Assembly (NCBI GenBank): GCA_016191785.1
Contig: JACPVJ010000011.1
Span: 1 to 41,659 of the forward strand
Source: Myxococcales bacterium
GTDB taxonomy: Bacteria; Myxococcota_A; Polyangia; Polyangiales; Polyangiaceae
DNA: 41,659 nucleotides
Direction of reading: 5' to 3'
Shown here: in pieces, positions 16,904 through 24,749 of the stretch
How the letters are laid out: the number at the start of each line of letters is the position of its first letter
Position numbering within the stretch: the stretch's first letter is position 1
Translations under genes and position numbers: made by a program
The notes under the pieces: generated by a model
The model's input: the letters and a program-made list of their open reading frames with translations, nothing else
Told to the model about the DNA's origin: nothing
Database searches by the model: none

Positions 16904-17506
16904 GTGCGCCCCTGGCCCCTGCTGTTCCTGCCCTGCCTGCTCGTGGCGGCCACTGCGTGCAAGAGCGAGCCCGAGCCCGAGCCGAAGTCGGACGTGGTGG
17001 TCCCGCTCGACGTCTTGCCCGGCGACTTCATGGGCGAGAACCAGCCGCTGAAGATGTTGAGCACGGGCGATGCCATCCAGCTGGTGGCGGCCCCGCAGGG
17101 CGGGCACGTGATCCACGTGGGCGCGCGCGTGCGCGGTTTGGGGTCGGATACGGTGAACATCCGCTCCCGCCTGCGCGACCCGGCGACGAGCGCCATCGAA
17201 ATGGAAGAGGCCCGCGACGTGGTGATGCGGCCGGTCCCCGGCCAGCCCGAGTGGATGGAACCGGATCTCCGAAGCGTGAGCCAGGTGACGCACATCCCCG
17301 CGTGTCCGAACTACGACGACGCGGTGCTGCTGGGCGCGCCCTGGACGCTCGAGGTCATCATCGACGAGATCGAGGGGCCCGGCTTGGGCACGGCACGCGT
17401 GGACGTGAAGCCCGCGTGCGCACAAGCGGAAGGCACCGCACAGGCGCGCTGCGAGTGCGAGTGCGAGCCGAAGTACGTGCTCGGCAAGTGCGCAGCGACC
17501 CCGTGA
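16904..17506 (+). CDS. Small lipoprotein of unknown function
   Basis: 200 residues. Signal peptide of about 18 residues ending in ATAC, then an acidic KSEPEPEPKSD linker. The rest is a beta-rich domain (PQGGHVIHVGARVRGL, TVNIRSRLRDP, PWTLEVIIDEIEG) and ends in a Cys-rich tail with CECECEP. GTG start chosen because the signal peptide begins there. The strand pattern looks like an immunoglobulin-like or other beta-sandwich fold, but I do not recognise the family. It is divergent from the radical SAM gene (91 bases between starts) and convergent with the small Pro-rich ORF. Confidence 0.82.
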   Translation: MRPWPLLFLPCLLVAATACKSEPEPEPKSDVVVPLDVLPGDFMGENQPLKMLSTGDAIQLVAAPQGGHVIHVGARVRGLGSDTVNIRSRLRDPATSAIEMEEARDVVMRPVPGQPEWMEPDLRSVSQVTHIPACPNYDDAVLLGAPWTLEVIIDEIEGPGLGTARVDVKPACAQAEGTAQARCECECEPKYVLGKCAATP

Positions 17507-17513
17507 ACCGAGC

Positions 17514-17789
17514 TCAGCGCCCGGGCGGCCGGCGCGAGCGCCGCGGCGGGGGCCCGGTGTCGGGCTCGCCTCGCGGCAGCGGCGGCGGATGCGCGCGACG
17601 GCGCGGCAACGGCGGCGGCGCGGCCTTGGAACGGCCCCCGGACCCTGGCTCGAGCCACTCGAGCTTCACGTCGATCGTCTGCTTGCGCGGGGGCGGCGGG
17701 CACCCGGGGGCGGAGTCAGGCAAGAGCCAGTCCGCCTGAACGTCGACGGTGTTTCGGCGAGGAGGCGGGGGAGGTCGTCGCGTGGCCAC
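17514..17789 (-). CDS. Small Pro/Arg-rich protein with a duplicated motif, uncertain
   Basis: 91 residues with a GTG start. The protein holds two versions of one motif: PPPPRRNTVDVQADWLLP and PPPPRKQTIDVKLEWLEP. Conservative changes at most positions (R/K, N/Q, V/I, Q/K, D/E) are what selection on a protein would leave, which is the main reason to believe the ORF. It lies 15 bases downstream of, and in the same frame as, the MYXO-CTERM gene, separated by that gene's TGA at 17805-17807. No Shine-Dalgarno is visible. It could be a separate small protein, a readthrough extension, or the residue of a once longer gene. No known family recognised. Confidence 0.45.
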   Translation of the reverse strand: MATRRPPPPPRRNTVDVQADWLLPDSAPGCPPPPRKQTIDVKLEWLEPGSGGRSKAAPPPLPRRRAHPPPLPRGEPDTGPPPRRSRRPPGR

Positions 17790-17804
17790 GACCGAAATCG
17801 TGGG

Positions 17805-19574
17805 TCAGCGCGGGCCGAAACGGAAGACCCCCGCGCGGCGGCGCCGCCTCCCCAAGAGGCCGAGCCAGAAACCCACGAAGCCGACCGCCGCCTCACCGCC
17901 GCCGCTGCTGGTCGCCCGACACCCACAGCCGGCGTCGTCCGCGTCGCTCGCGGCCGGTGCGCCGTTCGCGCCTGCCACACCGGCATCGCCGCTGCCCCCA
18001 CCCGAGCCGAACCCGACGCCGCCGTCCGGCGCCGCGCATTCCCCGCCCGCACAGCACTGACCCGCGATGCAGCTCTGCCCGGCCGGGCACTTCACGCCGG
18101 CGCAAGCGTCCACGCAGCTCCCCGAGGCGCAGAGGGTTCCGGCGGGGCAGCCGGTCTTGCACGACAGATCCGCGCACTTACCACTGGCCGAGTCGCACGC
18201 GAGCGGCTTCTCGCAGCTCAGCCCATCGCACTTGGCGCAGTGCGGGAAGCATTTTCCCGCCTGGCACACCTCGCCCGCGGCACACGTCACGCCGGCGCAG
18301 AGATCCAGACAGCGGTCGCCCACGCAGGTCTGACCTTGCGGGCAAACGACGCCAGCGCACGGCGCGCCGCAGCTCCCGCCACGGCACACTTCGCCCGCAC
18401 CGCAGCTGACCCCCGCGCACTTCGGCTCGACGCACAGACCCGTGAGCTCGTCGCACGACCGCCCGGCAGCGCACGGAAACTCCGCCATCTCACAGCGGCC
18501 GACGCACTTGCCGTGATGGCACGCGTGATTCTGTTTCTCGCAGGTCGCGCCGTCGTCGACCTGGCCGTTGCAGTCGTCGTCGAGCCCGTTGCACTGCTCC
18601 GCGCCTTTGTCGAACAGCGGCGAGCAGGCCAGTTGCCCCTGCTGGCAGGTCGTCACGCCGCTGCCGCAGACGCCGGGCGCCCCGGTGGCGCAGGTCACGC
18701 CGGCCCCCGAGCAGCGGATGCCGCTCACGCTGGTCAGCATGTCGGTGAAGTCGTTGTTCGGGCTCTTGTTGCTGTCTTCCCAGGCGAAATAGAAGGTGTC
18801 TTGGAAGACGTGGCTGCCGTAGGTCAGAAGGTGGATCCACGACGAGCCGCCGGAATAGTCCGGGTTGTGCTTGCGCTCGGAGTAGTACACGAAGCCCTCC
18901 CCCTGGGCAGCGCCCGCCACCGTGGAGCAGCAGCCCAGGGCCCCACAGCTGCCGCTGCCGCCACCCTTGCCGTCACCCTTCTCGGGGGTGACCAAGAAGA
19001 ACCCGATCTCGCCTCCGGCGTACCCGGCCTCTTTCGACAGGTCGAGCACCGCCGTGTCGCCCGGCTTGGCACTACAGCCGAGCATCACGTGCAGGTCTTC
19101 CGCCTTCGGCTTCTGTCCGGTGACGTTGTACCAACCGAACGCGTTCTTGAAGAGCGCGGTGCCGCGCGTGATCAACGTGAAGGTCTGCGGGCACGTCGGA
19201 TGGAAGGTCTCCGGAACGACCACCGCTTCCTTCCATGGGTCGAGCCCGGCGAGGTGAGTGGGGACGCAGGCGTTGTCGTTGACCTCGTGCCAGAGCCGCG
19301 TCTCGCAGGTGCCGTTCTGTCCTGGGTCGCAGCTCGCCGAGCCGCCCGGACAGGCCTTGCCGATGTTGCAGACGCCCTTCTCTTTGCACGCGCAGGCGAA
19401 CGCCGCAGCAAGCCCGGTGGGCTGTCCGCCGTCGCAGCCGAGCTTCGACGGGATGGGCGCGCTGTCGGGTTGGGTCAGCGCCCACGCGGGACCCGCGCTC
19501 GCGAGCAGCGAGAGCGCGCACAGCGCCACCCGAACCAGACCGATCTTGTGTCGTGCCCCACGAGTAACTCTCAT
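17805..19574 (-). CDS. MYXO-CTERM surface protein with DUF4114-like and MopE-type motifs
   Basis: 589 residues. A cleavable signal peptide (about 33 residues, ending AWA) starts it. Around residues 185-290 lies a DUF4114-like region (GFFLVTPEKG, then TFYFAWEDS and NNDFTDML). Near residue 325 is the MopE-type metal-binding motif CNGLDDDCNGQVDDG. A long Cys-rich part follows with repeated CAGVxCxxGExCxxGxC units. The C-terminus has GCGC (549-552), a Gly/Ser stretch, a hydrophobic VGFVGFWLGLLG and RRRRR: the MYXO-CTERM signal, recognised in myxobacteria by a rhombosortase-like myxosortase and leading to lipid-anchored surface display. TrmB lies directly upstream, and an inverted repeat GTAACTC-N6-GAGTTAC covers its start codon. 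Confidence 0.92.
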   Translation of the reverse strand: MRVTRGARHKIGLVRVALCALSLLASAGPAWALTQPDSAPIPSKLGCDGGQPTGLAAAFACACKEKGVCNIGKACPGGSASCDPGQNGTCETRLWHEVNDNACVPTHLAGLDPWKEAVVVPETFHPTCPQTFTLITRGTALFKNAFGWYNVTGQKPKAEDLHVMLGCSAKPGDTAVLDLSKEAGYAGGEIGFFLVTPEKGDGKGGGSGSCGALGCCSTVAGAAQGEGFVYYSERKHNPDYSGGSSWIHLLTYGSHVFQDTFYFAWEDSNKSPNNDFTDMLTSVSGIRCSGAGVTCATGAPGVCGSGVTTCQQGQLACSPLFDKGAEQCNGLDDDCNGQVDDGATCEKQNHACHHGKCVGRCEMAEFPCAAGRSCDELTGLCVEPKCAGVSCGAGEVCRGGSCGAPCAGVVCPQGQTCVGDRCLDLCAGVTCAAGEVCQAGKCFPHCAKCDGLSCEKPLACDSASGKCADLSCKTGCPAGTLCASGSCVDACAGVKCPAGQSCIAGQCCAGGECAAPDGGVGFGSGGGSGDAGVAGANGAPAASDADDAGCGCRATSSGGGEAAVGFVGFWLGLLGRRRRRAGVFRFGPR

Positions 19575-19583
19575 CTGAGTTAC
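19564..19583. promoter_or_regulatory. Inverted repeat GTAACTC-N6-GAGTTAC over the MYXO-CTERM start
   Basis: Perfect 7-base arms around TCATCT, which contains the start codon of 17805-19574 (minus strand). The half-sites and 6-base centre match the palindrome at 19641-19666, so both are candidate binding sites for one regulator. Confidence 0.5.
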
Positions 19584-19640
19584 GCTCCTCTTCGCGGCAA
19601 AAGAACCAACGGTCGCTGAGCCCCGCCCCCGGCCAAGGAG

Positions 19641-19666
19641 GGCGTGACTCAGCGCTGAGTCACGCC
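19641..19666. promoter_or_regulatory. 26-base perfect palindrome, operator or terminator
   Basis: GGCGTGACTCAGC followed directly by its reverse complement. The core GTGACTC-AGCGCT-GAGTCAC (19644-19663) has the same arms and spacing as the repeat at 19564-19583, 80 bases away. It lies 22 bases after the TrmB stop. It could also act as a hairpin after TrmB, but no T run follows on the minus strand. Confidence 0.55.
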
Positions 19667-19688
19667 TTACGCGGGGGGCCTCGACCCG

Positions 19689-20513
19689 TCAAGCGGGGCG
19701 CTTCTTCGGTGCCTTTTTCCGGGGCGCCAGCTCCTCGACGGGAGCGAGCAAGGCGGTCAACCGGGTGACGACCGCCGCGGTGTCGACCCCGCGCCGCTGC
19801 CCGAGCAGAGTGATGTCGAGCACCAGGTTCGCCACCGCCATCTCGACCAGCGCCCGCTCTTCGGTGAGCACCGCCCTCGTGCTCGCCACCTGATCGGCGC
19901 CGCCGAGCAACGCACGCTTCTGATCACCCACCAGGATGAGCTTGTGGGGCCAGTACGCTTCGAGCTCGTGCTCGTCGATGCCGTACGACAGCACCGTGCC
20001 GAGCGCCGCGTCGAGCGGGTTGAACGAGAAGAAGATGATCTCCACGCCGCGACGCCGCGCCTCGCGAATCGGCCCCGCGAGCCGCGTCGCCTCGCGGTTC
20101 CAGAGCGAGCCATAGAGCTGCTTCTCGGTGGCGCCGATCAAGCGCTCGGCTTCCTCGATCACCGACGGGTAGCCTTGGATCGTCCAGGTGATGGCGCTGC
20201 TGGCGGGCTGCGCCAGGCTCTCGAGCGAGGTCTTGAGCCCGCGCAGGCGCTTGGCGAACCGAGCTTCGAGCACTTTCTCGAGATCGGCCGGTGGCAGCGC
20301 GACCCAACGCGCCGGCTCGCGCCCGGCCGCGTTCACCAAGCCCTGGTTTTCGAGCCGCTTCAGCACGCCGTAGATGGCCGAGCGCGGCACGTTGGAACGG
20401 GCCGCGAGCTCGTAGCCCGTCGCGGGGCTCACCTTGAGCAACGCGACGTAGATCTTCGCCTCTGCCGCGGTGAAGCCGAGCTCTTGCAGCACGCCGATCA
20501 GCTCGTCACTCAT
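19689..20513 (-). CDS. TrmB-family transcriptional regulator
   Basis: 274 residues. Residues 1-75 form the TrmB winged helix (LGFTAAEAKIYVALL, ATGYELAARSNVPRSAIYGVLKRLENQGLV), followed by a short coiled coil and, from about 105 on, a PLD-like effector domain (ATEKQLYGSLWN, REARRRGVEIIFFSF, WPHKLILVGDQKRALLGG). The family is best known for sugar sensing in archaea, with scattered bacterial members. The tail is Lys/Arg-rich (PRKKAPKKRP). It lies between the divergent transglutaminase-like gene and the codirectional MYXO-CTERM gene; GTRACTC-N6-GAGTYAC repeats lie downstream of it and a half-site lies in the divergent promoter. Control of these neighbours is inference. Confidence 0.93.
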   Translation of the reverse strand: MSDELIGVLQELGFTAAEAKIYVALLKVSPATGYELAARSNVPRSAIYGVLKRLENQGLVNAAGREPARWVALPPADLEKVLEARFAKRLRGLKTSLESLAQPASSAITWTIQGYPSVIEEAERLIGATEKQLYGSLWNREATRLAGPIREARRRGVEIIFFSFNPLDAALGTVLSYGIDEHELEAYWPHKLILVGDQKRALLGGADQVASTRAVLTEERALVEMAVANLVLDITLLGQRRGVDTAAVVTRLTALLAPVEELAPRKKAPKKRPA

Positions 20514-20673
20514 GGAGCGGCGCTCCCGCGCGGAAGGCTGGGCGCTCGTCGAAGTTCGAGCTCATGGCCCCCGGAGTGTCGCACGGCCTCCCGCCGCCGG
20601 GATCAATGGCGCACCTGCGCCCGCAGAGAACACCCATACCGCACATGCGCCCACAAAAATGCAAATTTTCACA

Positions 20674-20702
20674 TTGAGAGTCACTGATCCGACGAGTAAT
20701 CT
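20674..20702 (+). promoter_or_regulatory. Sigma-70-type promoter of the transglutaminase-like gene
   Basis: -35 TTGAGA (20674-20679), 17-base spacer, -10 TAATCT (20697-20702), then 7 bases to the ATG at 20710, so the transcript would be leaderless or nearly so. An A/T-rich stretch at 20655-20670, rare in this genome, could act as an UP element. GAGTCAC (20678-20684), the half-site found near TrmB, overlaps the -35 and spacer. Confidence 0.6.
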
Positions 20703-20709
20703 GACGGCC

Positions 20710-22572
20710 ATGCGAGTACGTCACATCTCTTGGGTGGTCATGGCTTTGTTCGTCGCTGCTTGCTCCAGCGACAGTGGCAACGACGACGGGGGGCCGACGG
20801 ACGACCTGCTCGAACCGGAAGACCAAGCCGGCATGGACGGCGAGGGCAAGTTCGACGCGTGGGACTCGGCGAACAACCCCGCGAACGTCGATCCGAACTT
20901 CGCCTACCTGGTGCACCAGCTGCCGCTCGAGGGTCACGGCGCGGTGCCGATCCCGGGTGACTACTGGGCGACGCAGCACGACAACCTGAACCACGAGTGG
21001 GACGGCCCGGGCTCCTCGCCCGCCGAGAAGTACGCCAAGGCGTTCAACAAGGCCGCGGTGCCCGCCAACATCACCAAGTACCACGGCATCGAGTCGGCTT
21101 CGTACCAGAAGGAGTGCACGGCCGGCGGCAACGAGTGCGCGGGCTCGGAGGACGGCGGGAGCTGCTCCATCCCGAAGGGCGCGACCAAGGGCCGCTGCAT
21201 CCCCGGCTGGTGGGGCATCTGCCACGGCTGGGCGCCCTACGCGCTCTCCGAGGCGGCAGCCATCAAGCCCGTGACCAAGAACGGTGTGACCTTCTACCCG
21301 GGCGACCTCGAGGGTCTGATGTCGCTGCTCTACACCGACATCGACACCAAGTTCGTCTCGCGCCGCTGCAACAAGGACACCCCGGTCACCGACGGAACCG
21401 GCCGCATCGAAGCGACCGAGTGCCGCGACATGAACCCGGGCTCGTGGCACGTCGTCACCACCAACCTGATGGGCCTCCGCCGTCAGGGCTTCAACATCGA
21501 CGCCACCTACAGCTCGCAGGTCTGGAACCAGCCGGGCTACGGCTACAAGATCACCAACCCGGACAACGGCAAGCTCAAGGAGATCAGCAAGGACGAGGCG
21601 GTCTCGATGCTGGGCGCCAACCTCACCCTCACCGAGATCTTCCCGACCGTCGCGATCAAGAAGGACGAGACCAAGACCGGCGAGTACACCGCGGCAGCCG
21701 CCGGCGACTACACCATCAAGATGTCGGGCAGCGGCGACGCCGACCTGTACGTCAAGAAGGGCGCTGCTCCGACCGAGAGCGAGTACGACTGCCGGCCTTA
21801 CGGCGGCAACTCGAACGAAGAGTGCCTGGTCAAGCTCGCGGCCGGCGAGAAGGTCTTCTACATGGTCAAGGGCTACGGCGACGAGAGCAAGGTGACGCTC
21901 GGCGCGGCGGTCCCCGGCGCAGGCGGCGGCTACACCTACAACACGCTCGCCAAGCGCTTCTTCTACGTCGAGATGGACTTCACGTACATCGTCGAGTCGA
22001 AGCCGGCCAAGCAGTCCCACGTCGATGAGGCGCTGACCAGCTACGCCACCACCAAGCACTACAAGTACATCTTGGAGGCGGACGACGCCGGCAAGATCAT
22101 CGGCGGCGAGTGGGTCGGCGAGAGCCGCACCAACCACCCGGACTTCGCCTGGTGGCCCACCAGCAAGCCAAGCAGCCCCCAGGCCGGCGGCCTGATCACC
22201 TACGCCGAGGTCAAGGCGCTGAACGACGAAGCGGCCGGCGCGCCTCCGGTCGAGACCGAGACGACCGTTCTGAACGGCGTGGTCGTCCAGCAGAGCGGGA
22301 CCAGCTGGGCCTCGAAGTACGGCTCGGTCACCGTCGAAGGCGGCTTCAAGAAGCTCGAGGTCACCATGACCGGCACCGGCGCCGCCGAGCTCTACGTCCG
22401 GGCCAAGCGCAACCCGACCGTCTACTCGTACGGCTGCAAGTCGACCACGGCCGGCACGGCCAACCAGACCTGCACGGTGGACACCTCGTTCAACGGCGAC
22501 ACCTACTTCGTGCGTGCGCGAAGCAAGACGCCGGGCACCACGGTGACGATCAAGGCCAAGAAGATCAAGTGA
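20710..22572 (+). CDS. Transglutaminase-elicitor-like lipoprotein with two PPC domains
   Basis: 620 residues. Lipobox VAAC at residues 17-20. The region from about 45 on matches the transglutaminase elicitor family (first known from Phytophthora GP42): putative catalytic Cys171 in GICHGWAPYA, His247 in NPGSWHVVTTNLMG, then ATYSSQVWNQP. Residues about 318-401 read as a bacterial pre-peptidase C-terminal (PPC) domain (ADLYVKKGAAPTESEYDCRP), inserted before the transglutaminase part resumes at FFYVEMDFTYIVE and ends with GGEWVGESRTNHPDFAWW (468-483). A second PPC-like domain (AELYVRAKRNPTVYSYGC) closes the protein. It would form isopeptide crosslinks between Gln and Lys outside the cytoplasm. 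Followed by a strong terminator. Confidence 0.88.
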   Translation: MRVRHISWVVMALFVAACSSDSGNDDGGPTDDLLEPEDQAGMDGEGKFDAWDSANNPANVDPNFAYLVHQLPLEGHGAVPIPGDYWATQHDNLNHEWDGPGSSPAEKYAKAFNKAAVPANITKYHGIESASYQKECTAGGNECAGSEDGGSCSIPKGATKGRCIPGWWGICHGWAPYALSEAAAIKPVTKNGVTFYPGDLEGLMSLLYTDIDTKFVSRRCNKDTPVTDGTGRIEATECRDMNPGSWHVVTTNLMGLRRQGFNIDATYSSQVWNQPGYGYKITNPDNGKLKEISKDEAVSMLGANLTLTEIFPTVAIKKDETKTGEYTAAAAGDYTIKMSGSGDADLYVKKGAAPTESEYDCRPYGGNSNEECLVKLAAGEKVFYMVKGYGDESKVTLGAAVPGAGGGYTYNTLAKRFFYVEMDFTYIVESKPAKQSHVDEALTSYATTKHYKYILEADDAGKIIGGEWVGESRTNHPDFAWWPTSKPSSPQAGGLITYAEVKALNDEAAGAPPVETETTVLNGVVVQQSGTSWASKYGSVTVEGGFKKLEVTMTGTGAAELYVRAKRNPTVYSYGCKSTTAGTANQTCTVDTSFNGDTYFVRARSKTPGTTVTIKAKKIK

Positions 22573-22590
22573 GCTGACAACCTCCCGAAC

Positions 22591-22634
22591 CACGAGCACG
22601 CGTCGGGCTTCGTTCCGGCGCGTGCTCGTGTTTT
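22591..22634 (+). terminator. Rho-independent terminator
   Basis: Perfect 12-base stem CACGAGCACGCG (22591-22602) with CGCGTGCTCGTG (22619-22630), extendable inward by 3-5 pairs, followed by TTTT. It lies 18 bases after the transglutaminase-like stop and may also serve the convergent EamA gene (minus strand A run is absent, so mainly plus). Confidence 0.85.
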
Positions 22635-22662
22635 GTGGTCAGAAATCGCCGCCGGCTGCGGC

Positions 22663-23604
22663 CTAGCCCTTCGGGCGGACGACGAGGAGCACCGCCGAGA
22701 GCACGAGGGCGGTGCCGGCCAGGGTCGACGCCTTCAGTGTCTCGCCACCCACGGCCCACCCCAGGGTGAGGGCGATCACCGGCGTCACGTAGGCGATCAG
22801 CGCCAGCTTGTGCGCGTCGGCGTAGCGCAAGAGCCAGAAGTAGATGCCAAAGGTGAACGCGGTACCACACAGCGCGAGATAGGCCACGCTGCCGAGGGCG
22901 GCTGGTGTCCAGTGTCGCGGGGCGCCCTGTTCGGTGACGAGCGCAACGCCCGCGAGGGTGACTGCCCCGACCCACATGGCGTTGCGATTCATCAGCACCG
23001 AGCTCGAGCCGGCGCCGAAGCGCTTCACCACCGTGGTGCCTACGACCGAAACGACCGGGCTCACGAACAAGACCAACGCCGCCCCGGTCGCGCCGGCGCC
23101 CAGCGAGGCAATGTCGTTTCGGAACAGCACCACCAGCCCGGCGAACCCCAGCAGGAACCCGAGCCAGCTGCCGCGCCGCAGGCGCTCGCCCAAGAGCCAG
23201 TGCGAGGCGAGGGCCATCAGCACCGGGAACACGCCCCAGAGCACCGCCACCAGACCCGACGGCAGGCGCGTCTCGCACCAATAGACCACGCCGTAAGAGG
23301 TCGCGAAGTTCGCCAGCCCCGACACCAGCCAGACCCAGGCTGGCGGGCGACTGCCGCCTTCGCGTCGCGCGATCGGCCCCGCCACGGCGGTCATGACCAG
23401 CGCCGCCACGCCGAAGCGCGCAGCAGCGGAGGTGAACGGCGGGAGATCCCGGAGGCCGCCGCGGATCACGAGCCAGGTGCTGCCCCAGACCGCGCACAAG
23501 AGCGCGACGAGCACGCCCTGGACGAACCGACTGGGCGACGCCACGCGGTCCGCAGCGGCGGCTCGGGCGGGGCTCGCCCCCGGTGAGGATCGCGCTCTGC
23601 TCAT
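22663..23604 (-). CDS. EamA/DMT family transporter
   Basis: 313 residues with about ten hydrophobic segments and two EamA halves: the first begins FVQGVLVALLCAVWGSTWLVIRGG, the second SVAYLALCGTAFTFGIYFWL. Drug/metabolite transporters of this type export amino acids, metabolites or toxic compounds across the inner membrane; substrate not readable. The start chosen is the ATG at 23604, 22 bases after the stop of the ATPase gene and 19 bases after CTAGCCT; a longer frame to 23655 would overlap the ATPase gene and add a non-hydrophobic tail. Confidence 0.9.
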   Translation of the reverse strand: MSRARSSPGASPARAAAADRVASPSRFVQGVLVALLCAVWGSTWLVIRGGLRDLPPFTSAAARFGVAALVMTAVAGPIARREGGSRPPAWVWLVSGLANFATSYGVVYWCETRLPSGLVAVLWGVFPVLMALASHWLLGERLRRGSWLGFLLGFAGLVVLFRNDIASLGAGATGAALVLFVSPVVSVVGTTVVKRFGAGSSSVLMNRNAMWVGAVTLAGVALVTEQGAPRHWTPAALGSVAYLALCGTAFTFGIYFWLLRYADAHKLALIAYVTPVIALTLGWAVGGETLKASTLAGTALVLSAVLLVVRPKG

Positions 23605-23623
23605 TTCGAGGCGGCCCGAGTCG

Positions 23624-23630
23624 AGGCTAG
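23624..23630 (-). promoter_or_regulatory. -10-like CTAGCCT before the EamA gene
   Basis: CTAGCCT overlaps the TAG stop of the upstream ATPase gene and ends 19 bases before the ATG at 23604. Confidence 0.35.
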
Positions 23631-24703
23631 TGGGTCCGCGCCTCGTCGCCGACATAGAGCTGCACGCGGTCGTCGTCGATCGAACGCCGGAGCGCGACGA
23701 CGTCGCGGGTGTCGACGGAAGCGGCCACCAGGTTCGAGCTGGTGGTCAAGACCCACTGCGCACCGGGCAGCGCCCGCCCGAGGGCCGCGGCCAGGCCGGC
23801 CTGCGTGGCTGGATCTTGGTGCAGGTCCACCTCGTCGATGGCGATCACCCCCTCCGCGGTGCGCGGATCTTGCCCGGGGTACGCGGCCCAGAGGAGACGC
23901 GTGCCGAGCGCCGCGAACGCCACCAGGTGGCGCGCACGGGTCGGCAGCGCGTCGAAGAAGCGGTCGCGCCCATCGGGGTCGAGGAACACCGGCTCGAAGG
24001 TGGCGGCGTCGAGCCCGCGATACGCGAAACCGGCGAGTGAGGCCAGGTGGTCCACCGCTGAGTGCATGGCGCCGCCCAAGAGATCCAGCCGCCGACCGCG
24101 ATCGCCGCCGCCACGCGACAGGGCCGAGCCGATGCCAGCGTAAGCTAGCGCCTGCTTGGTCTCGCGGGTGAGATCCGCGCGCTGCGCTTCGTCCATGGCC
24201 GAAGGCCCGCGCACGTCGTAGCGCGCCACGGTCCGGGCCGGCGCGCTCAGCGCCAGCGCTTGGCGCGAGAAGAAGCGATGTGCGGGCAAGAGCAGAAACG
24301 CGAACCCGCCGCCTGCAGCGCGCTTGTCGAACAGCGCCTGCTCGCGACGACGGAACGCCTCTTCCTCGTCGCTGGCGCCGAGCCGGGCCCCGGGGGTCCC
24401 GACGCGCAGGACGTGGGGCCGCTCGGGATCGTCCTGACCCAGCCAGTATTCGCACACGGCCTGCGGAACCACGGGACGGGAGAGCGAGGGATCGGGCGGC
24501 GCGCCGCCCAGCACCCCCGGCGAGAGCACCACCGAGTTTCCGGGCCGGGTGGCGGCGACGGCCGTAAGGAGGGTGGTCTTGCCCACGCCGCCGGCGCCGT
24601 GGATCACGCTGATCCGGCGCGGCTTGCCGTCGTCGTCCGCGAACGGGACGACCAGATCGTCGAACGGACCCACGGCCACCAGGCGGATCGAGGTCAGATA
24701 CAT
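23627..24703 (-). CDS. RecF/ABC-type AAA ATPase
   Basis: 358 residues. It opens MYLTSIRLVAVGPFDD, like RecF/SMC-type ATPases (strand then loop to the P-loop), with Walker A GAGGVGKT at 36-43. Walker B is VIAIDEVDLH with D290 and E291, followed by a WVLTTSSN segment in the place of the switch His motif (usual form TTHSP, here TTSSN). The middle part is helical and Arg-rich. It therefore belongs to the AAA_15/AAA_21-type ATPases, some of which act in phage defence (OLD/Septu-like) or DNA repair; no nuclease domain or partner nuclease is present here, so neither role can be claimed. The start is the ATG at 24703, 11 bases after CTACACT. Confidence 0.85.
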   Translation of the reverse strand: MYLTSIRLVAVGPFDDLVVPFADDDGKPRRISVIHGAGGVGKTTLLTAVAATRPGNSVVLSPGVLGGAPPDPSLSRPVVPQAVCEYWLGQDDPERPHVLRVGTPGARLGASDEEEAFRRREQALFDKRAAGGGFAFLLLPAHRFFSRQALALSAPARTVARYDVRGPSAMDEAQRADLTRETKQALAYAGIGSALSRGGGDRGRRLDLLGGAMHSAVDHLASLAGFAYRGLDAATFEPVFLDPDGRDRFFDALPTRARHLVAFAALGTRLLWAAYPGQDPRTAEGVIAIDEVDLHQDPATQAGLAAALGRALPGAQWVLTTSSNLVAASVDTRDVVALRRSIDDDRVQLYVGDEARTH

Positions 24704-24714
24704 GCGCGACTCGG

Positions 24715-24721
24715 AGTGTAG
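24715..24721 (-). promoter_or_regulatory. -10-like CTACACT before the ATPase gene
   Basis: CTACACT ends 11 bases before the ATG at 24703. Confidence 0.4.
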
Positions 24722-24749
24722 CGCGAAGCGTGAGAAAGTCGTGGGGCCA

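Noticed and set aside
17589..19619. 676-codon plus-strand frame opposite the MYXO-CTERM gene
   Set aside because: Ala/Arg/Gly-rich composition with no recognisable domain, against a minus-strand protein with signal peptide and sorting tail.
20506..22599. 697-codon minus-strand frame opposite the transglutaminase-like gene
   Set aside because: Val/Leu/Arg-rich antisense frame without domains; plus strand has a promoter, a lipobox and a terminator.
23627..24703. ATPase as a phage-defence system with a partner
   Set aside because: Neighbours (EamA, SRPBCC) are not defence genes and no nuclease or TOPRIM domain is present.
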